Shown here piece by piece: positions 1 to 10,861 of a DNA stretch of 64,000 nt. A model generated the notes under the pieces. The model did not search any database. It was not told the DNA's origin and worked only from the letters and a program-made list of their open reading frames with translations. The translations under genes and the position numbers were made by a program. The DNA comes from Vespula vulgaris (taxonomy: Eukaryota > Arthropoda > Insecta > Hymenoptera > Vespidae), in contig NC_066600.1 in assembly GCF_905475345.1 (NCBI RefSeq), forward strand, positions 3,132,501 through 3,196,500. Reading direction: 5' to 3'. The first letter of the stretch is position 1; every line of letters begins with the position of its first letter.

Positions 1-631
1 AAGCCGAGGTCTGCATCATTAATGTCGTCCCTTGTCTTCCCGTCTCTACCGGCACGGAAGGTAACAAGTAATTTCTCATAAAATTTTAACGATCAATCGA
101 CCGTTAAGGAATTTTAATAAATTTCCTTAGGAGTCTGATTCGATATCGTTCGATCGGTCGATGACATTACCTTCACTATTAATCGTTTTATCAGGTTTCT
201 CCTTCGTATTAACAAAGTAGTCGGTTAAACTACCAGTTGAATCTTTTCATCTTTCTCTTTCTCTTTCTCTTTCTCTTTCTCTCTCGTATTTTTGGTCACT
301 AACCGTCATAAGTTAGCGTTGGTATGGCGATTTCCAAGTACACTAGAGATCGTTTGTTCGTTAAATCGAGATTCTCAAGGATGATCGTATGGTAATTGCC
401 GGCTGTGCTCGCTCGTTAACGTTTTCCTCGGCTCTCATGCGATTGCAAGGTCGTGCAGGAATCGTCGAGAGATCGTATCTGTTCGGTCAATCGATGATCT
501 CTTCTCCTCGAAAGCGAACCAACGTTCCGCAACGATTCCGCACTACCTTCTACTTTTCTTCTTTCTTTAGATTTTAATTACCGTTGACGTTCGAAAAAAG
601 AACCGAAAAAAAATCTTAGACGCCATACTGG

Positions 632-662
<31 letters not shown>

Positions 663-936
663 ATATATGATATGTGTGTGTATATATATATATATGTATA
701 CGGCGGCATTTTACTCGGAACTTTTCTTCGTTCCTATGCGAATAATCAAAGGTAACCAACTATCAACATATTTCGCAATTAATTACGAGAAACATTATTC
801 TGTCTGATAAACGTTAAAAGAGGATAGAAGCTAGATAACGATCCATTACCGACGATCGCAATAAACTTTGTCGTGTTCGGGACACAAACTTTATGATCGC
901 GTGTTGCATAGAAACAGAGAAGAAAAAGATAGAGAT

Positions 937-979
<43 letters not shown>

Positions 980-1239
980 TAGGTGGATAGAAAAAGAAAG
1001 AGAAAGAAAGAGAGAAAGAAAGAAAGAAAGAAAGAAAGCAAAAAAGAAAGAGTATCGGTCTACGAAGGAGAAGTGAAAAATATGCACTTGCACGGCCGTT
1101 AAAGAAGGAAGAGGACATAATAAAGAAGCCGGTGAATTAACCAGAGGAGTGCGACCGAGCAATAAATCGGACGTATCGCGCGTAAATAGTGTCGCATACG
1201 GTTGACCAAAGTGGAAGAAAGATAGAGAATGTAGAAACC

Positions 1240-1314
1240 TTTATATATACATATACATATACACACACATATGTACATGTGTGTATGTATGTGTGTGTAT
1301 GTATAGGTATATAC
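1240..1314. repeat. AC/GT alternating tract with hairpin potential
   Basis: A run of TATATACA and CACACA units is followed directly by TGTGTG and GTATGT units, so the left and right halves are imperfect reverse complements around ATATGTACATGT. The tract could form a cruciform or Z-DNA. It is the product of two adjoining dinucleotide repeats and need not be functional. Confidence 0.6.
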
Positions 1315-1443
1315 GCGTGATGGAAAGTGAAGGAGAAGGTAAGCTAAAGGATAATGTATATAGTATATAGTAAGAAAAAGGATCTTCCTTTCCGAAGAAG
1401 AGAACTCACGATATCTTCTCACGTAGCAAGAGTGCTTGCAAAG

Positions 1444-1452
1444 GAGGTGAGT
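1444..1452 (+). promoter_or_regulatory. candidate 5' splice site GAG|GTGAGT
   Basis: GAG followed by GTGAGTG is a good donor match, with the intron side beginning at 1447. The preceding 93 nt from ATG at 1354 are open in the frame that reads up to the donor (ends ...ARVLAKE). There is no acceptor with a pyrimidine tract in front of it, so it could only be a first exon. A perfect GA array starts 9 nt past the donor. Chance occurrence is quite possible. Confidence 0.2.
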
Positions 1453-1456
1453 GCGC

Positions 1457-1460
<4 letters not shown>

Positions 1461-1512
<52 letters not shown>
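1461..1512. repeat. perfect (GA)26 microsatellite
   Basis: 52 bp of uninterrupted GA, one of the longest perfect arrays in the window. In insects such tracts can bind GAGA-type proteins, but nothing around this one indicates a promoter. Confidence 0.95.
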
Positions 1513-1514
<2 letters not shown>

Positions 1515-2111
1515 CGTTGCGTCTAATTGCGTTAGATAGCGGCAGTCTTATTAATACTCTGCGTTTCGTGGCGGCGTCTGGTCCAAAGAAAGGAGACGAA
1601 AGGATTATCCTGCGAGACGATATCCAAGCAAGTATGGCGACGAGGAAACGGACGATTCCACGAGAGCGCGAAGGACTCTTTGGAAAGAGAGAGGAGCGCG
1701 TGAGAGGTGAGAGATAGTGGACACGACATTTCACTTAATGATAACTCGTCTCTCTTCTTCTTCTTCTTCTTCTTCTTCTTCTTCTTCTTCTACTTTTTTC
1801 TTTTTTCTTGTTTTGATTTTTTTGAAATTTTTTCTTCTTCTTGATCTTCGTCTTCTTCTTGTTCTTCTTCTTGTTCTTCTTCTTCTGCGAACGAGATGGT
1901 CCAAGGAATTCTTTTCTCTCTTTTTTTGCTTCCCTCTTTCTCCTTTTTCTTTTTTCCTCCCAACTCTTTTTCATATCGTCGAACTTATCTTCGAGACTCG
2001 AAAATATCAGCTGACTCGGAGGGCCTCACCGATCCGTAGGATTTAGTATCAATTTATTATTTTTGCGTCGTTTACGACTTATGGTTAATTTCTGAATACG
2101 AAGTATTTAAG

Positions 2112-2144
<33 letters not shown>

Positions 2145-2530
2145 GAAAGGGAAAAAAATAATGATTTCTTTGGAAACTAGAATATCTTCTGGGACGTATT
2201 AAAGCGAGTTTTTCGTTTTTCTAATGGACGCACGCATACGCATCGTATATCTATGTATGTCCGTGCACGCATACGGATAGATAAATACATTCGTATATAG
2301 TTCGTATCTTTACACTGCGGAATATACTTATGCGGAAAAGTAAGACTCGCGTTTTCCCACGAACGGCGACCGATAATAATCACTATGTGCGAGGAGAACG
2401 AGGCGTGTCCTCGTAAATTGTTTCTTCATCTTCCTCTCGTTAGGAAGTTAAGTAGACAGAAAGAGAAAAACAAAGAAAGAAAAGAAAAGAAAAGAAAGAA
2501 AAGAAAAGAAACAAAACGAAACAAAAAATG

Positions 2531-2566
<36 letters not shown>

Positions 2567-2599
2567 AACGACATAACTCGATAAGAGGGAAGGACTTGG

Positions 2600-2913
2600 T
2601 CTCATTGATAAGTATCTGCATTTGGCGTGTGAAATCAACGTTGGTATCTCGTTACGAGGAGCAAGCAACTCGATCGTTCTGAGCAATCGGCAGAGTTCGT
2701 GAATGTGTGTGCGTTACGAAGAGATATCTAGGTAAATACGTGAACGGTGGATAGCTTAAAGATCGTCGATGCAACATTGACAAAGTAGGTATGCAAATAC
2801 TCGTTGCAAATACTCCGGGTAACGGGCGGCGATCAAAAGTCATGTAATGGTATGGCCACCATCAAGGCGAATGGCCATGGCGTGGGCGTAACGGGCGTAA
2901 CGTCCCAGGAAGA

Positions 2914-2970
<57 letters not shown>

Positions 2971-3389
2971 CAGATAGATGTTAGAGGAAGAAGAAGCGAG
3001 ATCGACACGCGCGTTTCGCGTCTTCGGTCCTCTTTTAACCCTCCCTCCCTCCCTCCTACTTATCCTCGCCCTCACCCACCATTACCATCGTCCATTACCC
3101 TTCGTCTTTCGTCGATCGAACGAGAGAAGAAATCGCGTTTCTCTATTGGTGGTAGGTTAACCAGGTTGCTTCTATTCTTGGAAAATCTTTTTCTCTTGTT
3201 TAAGTATCGAATGAAAACCATAAAGGTAAAAGAGGGTAGATATTCAGCGTGTTAAGATAGGTAAGAACGTCAGGTCAGAAGATTTTAAAAAGGGTTTTAC
3301 CTCTTTAGAAGATCTCTCAGCGAGTATGGAGTCCTGGAACGCGAGGACGTACATGCGTATTGCCGATCCTAGTAGCGTCCTCTCTTCAC

Positions 3390-3436
<47 letters not shown>

Positions 3437-3818
3437 CTTCCTCTCCTCTCCTCTCCTCGCTTATCCCACTGGTCCGGACTATCGCGGCACTCTTCGAGAG
3501 ATAATAACACTAAGAGAAGAAACTAGTCGCGGTCCTCTTGTCTCTTTCTCGCAGTAGACGCATACCTTATAGCCATCGTGTGCTCTTTCCTACGTAGCGC
3601 GAATTCCTGATGCTAGTGCGGCTCACGGTCTCCGTTGCTGCAAGTAGATGCGTACGGAATGCGCCAGCAAAAGCGTCACGCATCGTTGAAACCAAGCAAG
3701 TAAGCAAGTAAGCAAGTAAGCAAGCAAGGAAGCAAGCAAGCAAGCGAGTAGTCTTTCAAGCTAACCGGAATCGATCGATTAATTGCCTGTAAATTCGGTA
3801 TATGTGCGAGAGAGAGAA

Positions 3819-3853
<35 letters not shown>

Positions 3854-4211
3854 CTAGTTCTCTCGCTCAAAGATCGACTCCCGGTATTTTCGCACGTCGT
3901 CTTACGAACATCTAACGCTAATTGATTTCTTACTTTGAACGACCGAACGAAACCCGCTTAACCAACAAACCGACCAACCAACCAACCAACTCACTTAGTT
4001 ACTTACCTATTTACGTTATCTTCGATTTTATATCATTTATTTTCCTTTTCTTTTTTTCTTTTCTCCTCTTTTTCTTTATCCATTCCTCCACTTCGTCGAT
4101 AGCTTCGCTCAACAACATGATTCAAAGGAGTCACATAGCGTCCTGACCTCTGGCCGAATTATAATGCAGCACGTTGGTCGTTCCTAGGACTCTCTCTTTT
4201 TCTCTTTCTCT

Positions 4212-4244
<33 letters not shown>

Positions 4245-4464
4245 CATCTATCCATCTATCTATCTCTCTGTTTTTCTCATGGGTGCGTCTCACGAGAAAG
4301 AGAGAAAAAGAAAAGGAAAAAGGGAAAGAGAAACAGCATTGCATATTTTAGATTCTGCTGACGTTCGTGCCGGACACTGTTCTTTCTCTTACTTTGCGGA
4401 GTGTCGGCAAAAAGTATGGCGGTTTCGAGGCGAATGGCAGAGGATCACAGAGAAGAAGAACTCC

Positions 4465-4501
<37 letters not shown>

Positions 4502-4900
4502 CCTCTCTTTTTCTCTCTTTCTCTCTTTCTCTCTCATCTCTGGGCCTGATCCTCTTGGCCGGAGAAGTCGGGTCACAAGTTTTATCCTTTTTACTCGTGC
4601 ACCGTCGCCCGGTTCTCTCGCTAGGTATGCGAACCAGAACACCGAACGGGCGCTGTGTGCCTGTGCGGGACGTCTTTTGACCCGCGGGACCTCACTCGCT
4701 CGATCTCTTTCTCTTTCTCTTTCTATATATGTATATATATATATATATATTTTCGTCTCCTTAATTTCAGATTCCGGCATCGTCTCCGCGGTAGGCCCGT
4801 TCCACGTTTATTTCACTTTATCTCGCGTCTCTAACTCCTTCTCCACCCACGCGACTCTCGCGAGAGTAAAGCGAAATTAAAGCGAAATACGAGGAGATAC
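2600..4900. other. noncoding DNA with CT, GA, AAGC and TATC repeats
   Basis: Unique stretches are separated by a GA array (2919-2966), a CT array (3391-3436), an AAGCAAGT octamer repeat (3693-3744), GA (3809-3853), ATCT tetranucleotides (4213-4268), CT/CTTT (4461-4536) and a CT-to-TA transition (4703-4750). I see no splice-flanked exon on either strand. CCAACCAACC units near 3968-3988 are another small tandem run. Confidence 0.65.
3693..3744. repeat. AAGC/AAGT tetranucleotide array
   Basis: Units AAGC and AAGT alternate at first (AAGCAAGT) and then become AAGC only, with one AAGG. A simple tandem repeat. Confidence 0.9.
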
Positions 4901-5073
4901 GTTTGTCCTCTTAAAAGACGATTAGGCTTCCCTTTTTAAAAGATCCTTTCGAACGAGTTACGTACGTATGTACGTATAACTGTTGCGAGATAGTACTCGT
5001 GAGAGTTGATGGGAAACGATTTCACGTTAATGGAAACGAATATGATTGTAAATAGCGGACGTTTGATTATTTT

Positions 5074-5140
5074 ACTAATAATAATAATACTAATAATGAT
5101 ACTACTACTATCACTACTATTACTACTACTAATAGTAATG

Positions 5141-5186
<46 letters not shown>
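5074..5186. repeat. ATN trinucleotide block grading into (AAT)n
   Basis: The left half is a mosaic of AAT, ACT, GAT and AGT units and the right half is perfect AAT. The gradient suggests an old trinucleotide repeat with a recently expanded end. Confidence 0.9.
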
Positions 5187-5187
<1 letters not shown>

Positions 5188-5262
5188 GAGTTATAAAAAG
5201 GAGATAGTTTAGTCGGGTGTAGCTTTGAAGAAACGAAGGGTCCACGACCGGATCCATTTTCT

Positions 5263-5301
<39 letters not shown>

Positions 5302-6520
5302 GTTCAACGTTCGAATATTTTATTTAATATGAAATAAAACGCATTCCCGCGTGGACTGTGCGTGCCGACGATGCGGAGAAGACGAGTCCGCGGACGGCCG
5401 TCTTGCCGCGTCCATTCGCGGCCATTGTGTTCTCATGCCTGCACGACCTCGAACTCGTAGGTATCCACGGATCGTCGTGGGTTCTCAACTCTTTCTCTCT
5501 CTCTATCTCTCAGAAAGTTTTTCAAGAAGCACGATCTCTTCATTTTCATACTCGAATATAAAATGATATTACGTCGGGCACGCAATAACAGCGTATTTCG
5601 CACCTGTCTCGCCGTGAGGTAATAACTCGTTCTTACCGTAATGTCCAAGACCTTACCATAGAGGAAAAACGAGGAAACGTATAGGTATTAGAGATTTTTA
5701 TTTATCCGCATATTAAATCTCAGACGAACGATAATACGTGAGAAGATACGCGTCGTACTATTAATAACGAGTGATATATACGACGTTATTTAATAATTTT
5801 CTTTTCTTTTTTTTTTTTTCTTATCTTTCTTTCTTGACGAGAACAAAATAAACTTACGTTTCGACATCGAACGACGTACATAAGTTTTCTCTTTACGTCG
5901 ACCTTCTTATTAAAATCTTAGATGGGCGTATTAATCTCTTGTTTTTCGAGATATCGTTACACGATTTGGGAAAAGAGTCGAAAAACCGAGAACCCCTGGC
6001 CTTCGGTGCATCGGCGTGTATCTTAGTCGCGTCGCGCACGGACATAAAGCTTCGACCGTGTGAGTTGCCCCGGGGACACTGTCGCCGCGAGCAAAAACGC
6101 TATTGAGTTAATCAACCAATTTATAATTAAAATTCCACGTTGTGAGCGGGGACAGTCTGCCGGTAGTCTTCCAATCCCGTCGTCGTCGTCCCGTCTCCCG
6201 ATATCTCTCCCGTTTCCCCCGAGCAAGAAGCGAAGTAGGCTCGCCGTCTGGGACCACTTCGTTTCGCGGTAATCGCCATCAAATTCATAGAACACCAATT
6301 AACTGCTCATCGACGCCCGCAATCGTCCTTCTCTCTCATTCTCTCTCATTCTCTCTCTCTCTCTCTCTCTTTATGTTTCTGTCTCTTTCTATATCTTTAG
6401 CTTCTTTATATGGTGGAACAACGAAAAAAGTTGACCTAGTTTCTCTCGGGTTTCGACTTCTCGTCCTCGAATAGCGGTTCATCTTTCTCTTTGTTCGATC
6501 TATCTCTTTTGGAAGGTCAA

Positions 6521-6541
6521 CGTTCTTTATGTTTTCAAAGA

Positions 6542-6586
<45 letters not shown>

Positions 6587-6607
6587 TTTTTGAAAACATA
6601 AAGAACG
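6521..6607. repeat. long inverted repeat around an AT microsatellite
   Basis: Left arm starts CGTTCTTTATGTTTTCAAA at 6521 and the right arm ends with its reverse complement at 6607. The arms pair over about 25 bp with one bulged base, and continue into a (TA)n core that is itself self-complementary. The whole unit could fold as a stem of about 40 bp. Origin could be replication template switching or a small non-autonomous element. No flanking target-site duplication was evident to me. Confidence 0.85.
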
Positions 6608-7559
6608 TATATATATGTATATATATGAATGTATATGAGATTGATTTTCTTTTTTATTATTTCTTTTTCTTTTTCTTTTTCTTGGTTTTCTTTTTCTTTT
6701 TTGATTCAGTTCAATTGAGAAAGAAGAATCACTTTCGTAGATGCACACGCAGATTGGAAAAATCGAACCGACCGGCAACTCGAGTAACGAAGCAACGAAA
6801 GGAGACTCGCTCGTTCTCCCCGGTACTTATCCAGTCCTTGTCACTTGTCATGGTCCATAGAACACGATGCCCAGATCGCATTAATTACGCGTATTAGAGT
6901 CTCCTCTAGTTCTTCCCGTTCACCATCGCCACCCACATGCGACAGTGTTGGATCTTGGAGAGTTCTTGATTAGAGCTCGTTATCAGGACTTCGTTATCCT
7001 CGATTTATTGAAAGTGTTCGTACGAAAGAGAAAGAGAGAAAGAGAGAGAGAGAGAGAGATAGTATTAGATTGTTAAAATGTGAAATTATATATCTAATCT
7101 TTTTTTCTTTTTAATCAAGTAATTGGTAACTTTAACAAGAATAGTCTACGATGTAACGTAATCAAGAAATATATATATATATATATAGATATAGATATGT
7201 ACGTATATAAAATCAATTGAAGGATGTGCATAATTGTCATTGTTTATTTAAACAAAAATGATCATTAAAGAAAGATTTAATTCGTATATCGTTTTATAAT
7301 TAACGCTTCGAAATCTCTATCAAAGATCTTAAATTCTAATCATCTCCTTAGCGGTCACCTCGGCAAGAGAGGGCCCGAATCAGAAATAAGAAAGACTCTA
7401 ATAGCGACTTTTACGTGTTTGCTCGTATAGAAGAAAGCACGCGAGCGTAACAAGAAACTCGACTCTCGGTTCGTAAATCCATCGTGTGACGGAAAGTCGA
7501 GTCGATTATCTCGATTATCGTAACTAACCTGAGGCCATAAGGTCTAATCTAAGGTTCAC

Positions 7560-8033
7560 CTGCCAGTTGAGAACGAAGAGGTAGTAGATTCGAGTGAGAC
7601 GTTAACGGAGCAACTCCTTTCCGTACGTCTCGCAAATTCCCATTAGGAGGAGAGTTCTACGTAGTCCTCCACATCTTCCTCTCTTCCTCATCTTCTATAT
7701 CTTCTGCTGTCCTTCTTTTGGCCGGTGTTAAACGCCAGAGTCTGCTTTTTCTCGATCTCGCCACGCGGTCGAATTCGACGGATTCCACGGACTCTCCCAT
7801 TATCTCTCTTCCTCTCTGTCTCTCTCTTTCTGAACAGAGTGATACTCGGTAGTATAGTAGTAGTGTAGTAGTAGTTGTAGTAGTGGTCAGACTCCATTGT
7901 CGTTCGTTTCCTCGCGGTATTAGCCACGGAGTCAGCGAGAGACTCCTTCCTTCGTCGAGAGAACAGCCGAGGAGATTAATTAGGGACGATGTTTTAGCGG
8001 CAAAAATCGTTGAGTAGCAAGAAGAAGATGGAG
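7560..8033 (+). other. candidate first exon, ATG GAG then GTAAGA donor
   Basis: A microsatellite-poor stretch ends in AAGAAGATGGAG followed by GTAAGAGAG at 8034, a good 5' splice site. The ATG at 8028 would be the start codon, giving only Met-Glu before the intron in phase 0. TCAG words near 7886 and 7931 could serve as initiators, but no TATA box is at the right distance. The next supported acceptor on this strand is at 10216. A 5' untranslated exon is equally possible. The donor runs straight into a GA array, which weakens the case. Confidence 0.3.

Positions 8034-8036
<3 letters not shown>

Positions 8037-8091
<55 letters not shown>
8037..8091. repeat. (GA)n microsatellite
   Basis: About 55 bp of near-perfect GA directly after the candidate donor at 8034. 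Confidence 0.95.
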
Positions 8092-8095
<4 letters not shown>

Positions 8096-8345
8096 AACAG
8101 TGGGCAGTTAGAGTCGCGCTAACTAACCAGCAGCACCACGAGACGATACAACTCTCCTCCGTCTTCTCGTCCTCTCGGGAACCTCGTCACCCTCGATCGC
8201 AAGAACGTGCTACAAATTAAGCCCAGATCGCTCGAAACCATCTCGGATATTCGGAGTGGACTTGTACTCTGCTCTTTCTACTATCTTTGCCACGCATACA
8301 TATGTATATATCCTTTCTCTTTCTATCTATCTATTTATCTATTTA

Positions 8346-8384
<39 letters not shown>

Positions 8385-9300
8385 GAATATAAGTTCTATG
8401 AATGTATAGTTGTTAATTTTAATGAATGGTTAAATATAGTCGGTCATAATAATTTCGATCGAAATGATTGTACACATAAATTGAACTAACGTATGATCTA
8501 AACGCAATTTGCCTTAGCTTATTTCGAATTCGATTATCGTCGTTCGTTCCAACAGGTGGGTAGGTTGAATATTACGAAAGCAGCTCACAGCATTGCACTC
8601 GTTGTAAGCCAGTGGAATTAAAATTGACTGAATGAGTTGTATTAGTTAGAAATAAGAAAATCAAAGGAATAAAAACAACAAGACGAAGGGATCCTTCTTG
8701 CTCTCTAAGGCAGGAAGCATTCACTGGCGCTTTTATCGATCGATTTGCCGTGTCGATCGGCAGCTAAGGCGCTAATGGGTCAGTCAGCTCGTACACGAGT
8801 AGACAGTCGACTCGGAAGCAACGAGCCGTGGAAGAGGATCGAGCGTGCGAAAAATCTTGAAACGGCAGCTTTTGCTCTATCTCCCGTTTCCCCTTGCCAC
8901 TGTACCTCCTCCTCCTCCTTTTCCTCCTCCTTTCAATGGAATCGATATGAGAATCGAAGTGGTTCGAGTCGTTAATTTAATCAGAAGAAGACGCTACGTC
9001 ATCTCTCTTCCTCTCCTTTTTTTTTTCGTCGATAAATTTTTTTATTTTTCTTTCTCTCTCTCTCTCTCTTTTTTTTTTTTTTTTTTTTACCGATACCAAC
9101 CTACTTATGTAGATTCGAGCGAACTCGTCCCCTCGATAAATTATCCGATAGCGTATAATAAATAATAATTAGATAGTTGATCGATTTCCTTCTGTTAAAA
9201 TATTATTATCGTTTTTATTATAACTATTATTATTAATTATGTTTCGATAACAATTTATTTTCAATTAAAGTCTCTCGTACTATCTTCTTTTGCGACACTC
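8092..9300. other. noncoding DNA with CT and T tracts
   Basis: Unique sequence, with TATC/CT repeats at 8321-8383 and CT followed by a T run of about 22 at 9050-9088. The part 8400-9000 is high-complexity with no clear signal. AT-rich TTATTA runs occupy 9200-9240. Confidence 0.6.
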
Positions 9301-9330
9301 CGACATTCACACGGGAAGTGGTGCGCGGAA

Positions 9331-9339
9331 TATAAAAGG
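9331..9339 (+). promoter_or_regulatory. candidate TATA box TATAAAAGG
   Basis: A canonical TATA box in otherwise GC-moderate sequence. The expected start would be near 9361, where the sequence TTATCTC only roughly fits an initiator. No convincing coding start follows, and TATA words are common by chance. Confidence 0.25.
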
Positions 9340-9493
9340 ACGCGTTATGTGGATCGCGTTATCTCTTGGTCGCGCCTAGGAATAATAAATAGAGATAGAC
9401 GAAGGTGGCGGAGATAGGAGCTCGGTGTCCGCGTGTCTAGCCCACGCAGAGATTATCTCGAGGAATTATGAGTGACCATTTAAGCTTTCAGAT

Positions 9494-9503
9494 TATATAA
9501 AAG
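9494..9503 (+). promoter_or_regulatory. candidate TATA box TATATAAAAG
   Basis: A second strong TATA word 163 bp downstream of the one at 9331. The expected start is near 9525, followed by an ATG at 9546 whose frame soon runs into a poly-T tract. It lies about 700 bp before the acceptor at 10216, so it could mark an alternative first exon, though I see no good donor. Confidence 0.25.
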
Positions 9504-9539
9504 CGACGTGTCACCGACCGGCAAACCGATCGACGTCGT

Positions 9540-10108
9540 TCGTCCATGAAATATGTGGCCTTTCTCGGTACTTTTTTTTTTTTTTTTCTTTTAATGTTTC
9601 TTTTTTCTTTTTTACACACATTTTTAGAGAAAATTTGCTCTTTAAGGAAAATGAAAAAGGAGATAGAGAGAGATAGAGAGAGTGAGAAAAACGAAGAATC
9701 TCGGTTTAAGAATTTGATACTTGAAACTTCAGACGAAGAAGGCATAGTAAATTTTTTTCTAATCGAAACGCACCTATTTAGCGCCTGAATGAGGCAATTA
9801 CCGTGGAATCTCGCGTGCCATTCGCGCTTTTTAACCCGACATGAAGTCATTGCGGTACGTTTTTCAAAGTCGGAAGAGAACGGAAAGAGAAGAGTGGAAA
9901 GTGGAGATGAGAGAGGGATGGAAAAAAATATGAGATGTCTCTTTGATGACGTAACGAACGAAAAAGTTATAATTCTAAACTCGTTTAGATCGTTAGAAAC
10001 GAAACGATGAATTTGTATCAACGAAAGAAAAATATATATCGTAAAGATTATTCCTTTTGAAAATGTATAAAATATTAGTTTCACATTACTAATATATTTG
10101 ATATTAAT

Positions 10109-10142
<34 letters not shown>

Positions 10143-10195
10143 TTTAATATTAATCTTTATTTATTTTTATAAGTAATAATATATTTAATATAAAT
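9540..10195. other. noncoding DNA before the 10216 acceptor
   Basis: T-rich and A-rich segments and an (AAT)n tract at 10109-10139, then AT-rich DNA leading into a pyrimidine tract. Nothing coding is supported. Confidence 0.6.
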
Positions 10196-10196
10196 T

Positions 10197-10288
10197 TTCA
10201 TTTCTTTTGTTTCAGACGCCATGGGTAAGTTGAAGGTTGCTTATGGTTCATCATCCTGTAACTCTTTGTACTTATTGCGACTGGGTTG
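10197..10288 (+). other. candidate short exon with two competing GTAAGT donors
   Basis: A pyrimidine tract ends TTTCTTTTGTTTCAG at 10215, an excellent acceptor. The exon would start at 10216 with ACGCCATGG. Donor one, GG|GTAAGT at 10225, gives a 9-nt microexon. Donor two, TTG|GTAAGT at 10289, gives 73 nt. The ATG at 10221 has a perfect Kozak context (GCCATGG). With donor one, translation would be ATG|G in phase 1. With donor two it would start MGKLKVAYGSSSCNSLYLLR and end in phase 2, which does not stay open in the exon at 50735. Untranslated use is possible. Signals are good, product unknown. Confidence 0.45.
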
Positions 10289-10289
10289 G

Positions 10290-10815
10290 TAAGTCCGATA
10301 CCATTTCAACGCGCGTACGCGTCAAGGAAATCTGTACAACGAGAGCGTATGTACGTTAATGATCGTAATTAACGGTGCGGTTCGTTACACTTGTCCTCTC
10401 GCGGAGTATTCGCCCGGTCGCCCGGAGAAAACTCGTTGTACGAAGGAACGATTTAATCGACACGCTCGAATGTCCGAGCGTTCGCGTGCGTGTTGTGTGT
10501 GCGAGCGAGCGAGCGAGCGAACGAACGAACGAACGCGCGCGCGAGATCAACGATATTTACTCCCGGGTGTGAGTACATACACGCCTTCATAGAGGTAGAG
10601 TGAACGCATACTTTGCAGTGGTTCTCTGGATGGCTATCGACAAATTTCATTTCCGTTTGAAGTAAACGTGCCGGACATTCCTTCCTTTTTCTTTTTCATT
10701 TTTTCCCATTTTTTCTGTTTTTCTTTTTTATCATCCTCGTTTGCTTCTCTCGTGCATGCGAAAGGAAAATCAAAGGATGGGTGGGTGGGTGGTTGGTTGG
10801 GTGATTGGTTGGATC

Positions 10816-10861
<46 letters not shown>

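Larger units (their letters stand above)
1..2600. other. microsatellite-rich noncoding DNA
   Basis: No exon could be supported here apart from one isolated donor-like site at 1447. The stretch alternates unique DNA with TTTCTC repeats (250-285), a TA/TG tract (631-700), a mixed GA/GAAA block (911-1052), an AC/GT hairpin (1240-1314), a perfect GA array (1461-1512), TTC tracts (1754-1791 and about 1829-1887), A-rich AAAG runs (2110-2150 and 2460-2520) and a CT array (2531-2564). Reading frames here are repeat translations. Confidence 0.7.
4900..7560. other. noncoding DNA including ATN trinucleotide array
   Basis: Contains a degenerate ATN trinucleotide block becoming perfect AAT (5074-5186), CT arrays (5266-5299 and 6330-6371), a hairpin with an AT loop (6521-6607), GA (7025-7059) and small AT tracts. 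The stretch 5300-6330 is mostly unique sequence with a GC-rich part near 5340-5480 and 6000-6260. No supported exon. Confidence 0.65.

Noticed and set aside
7579..7600. let-7-like word GAGGTAGTAG
   Set aside because: Only the seed region matches. Insect let-7 is almost invariant beyond it, and I see no matching hairpin arm nearby.
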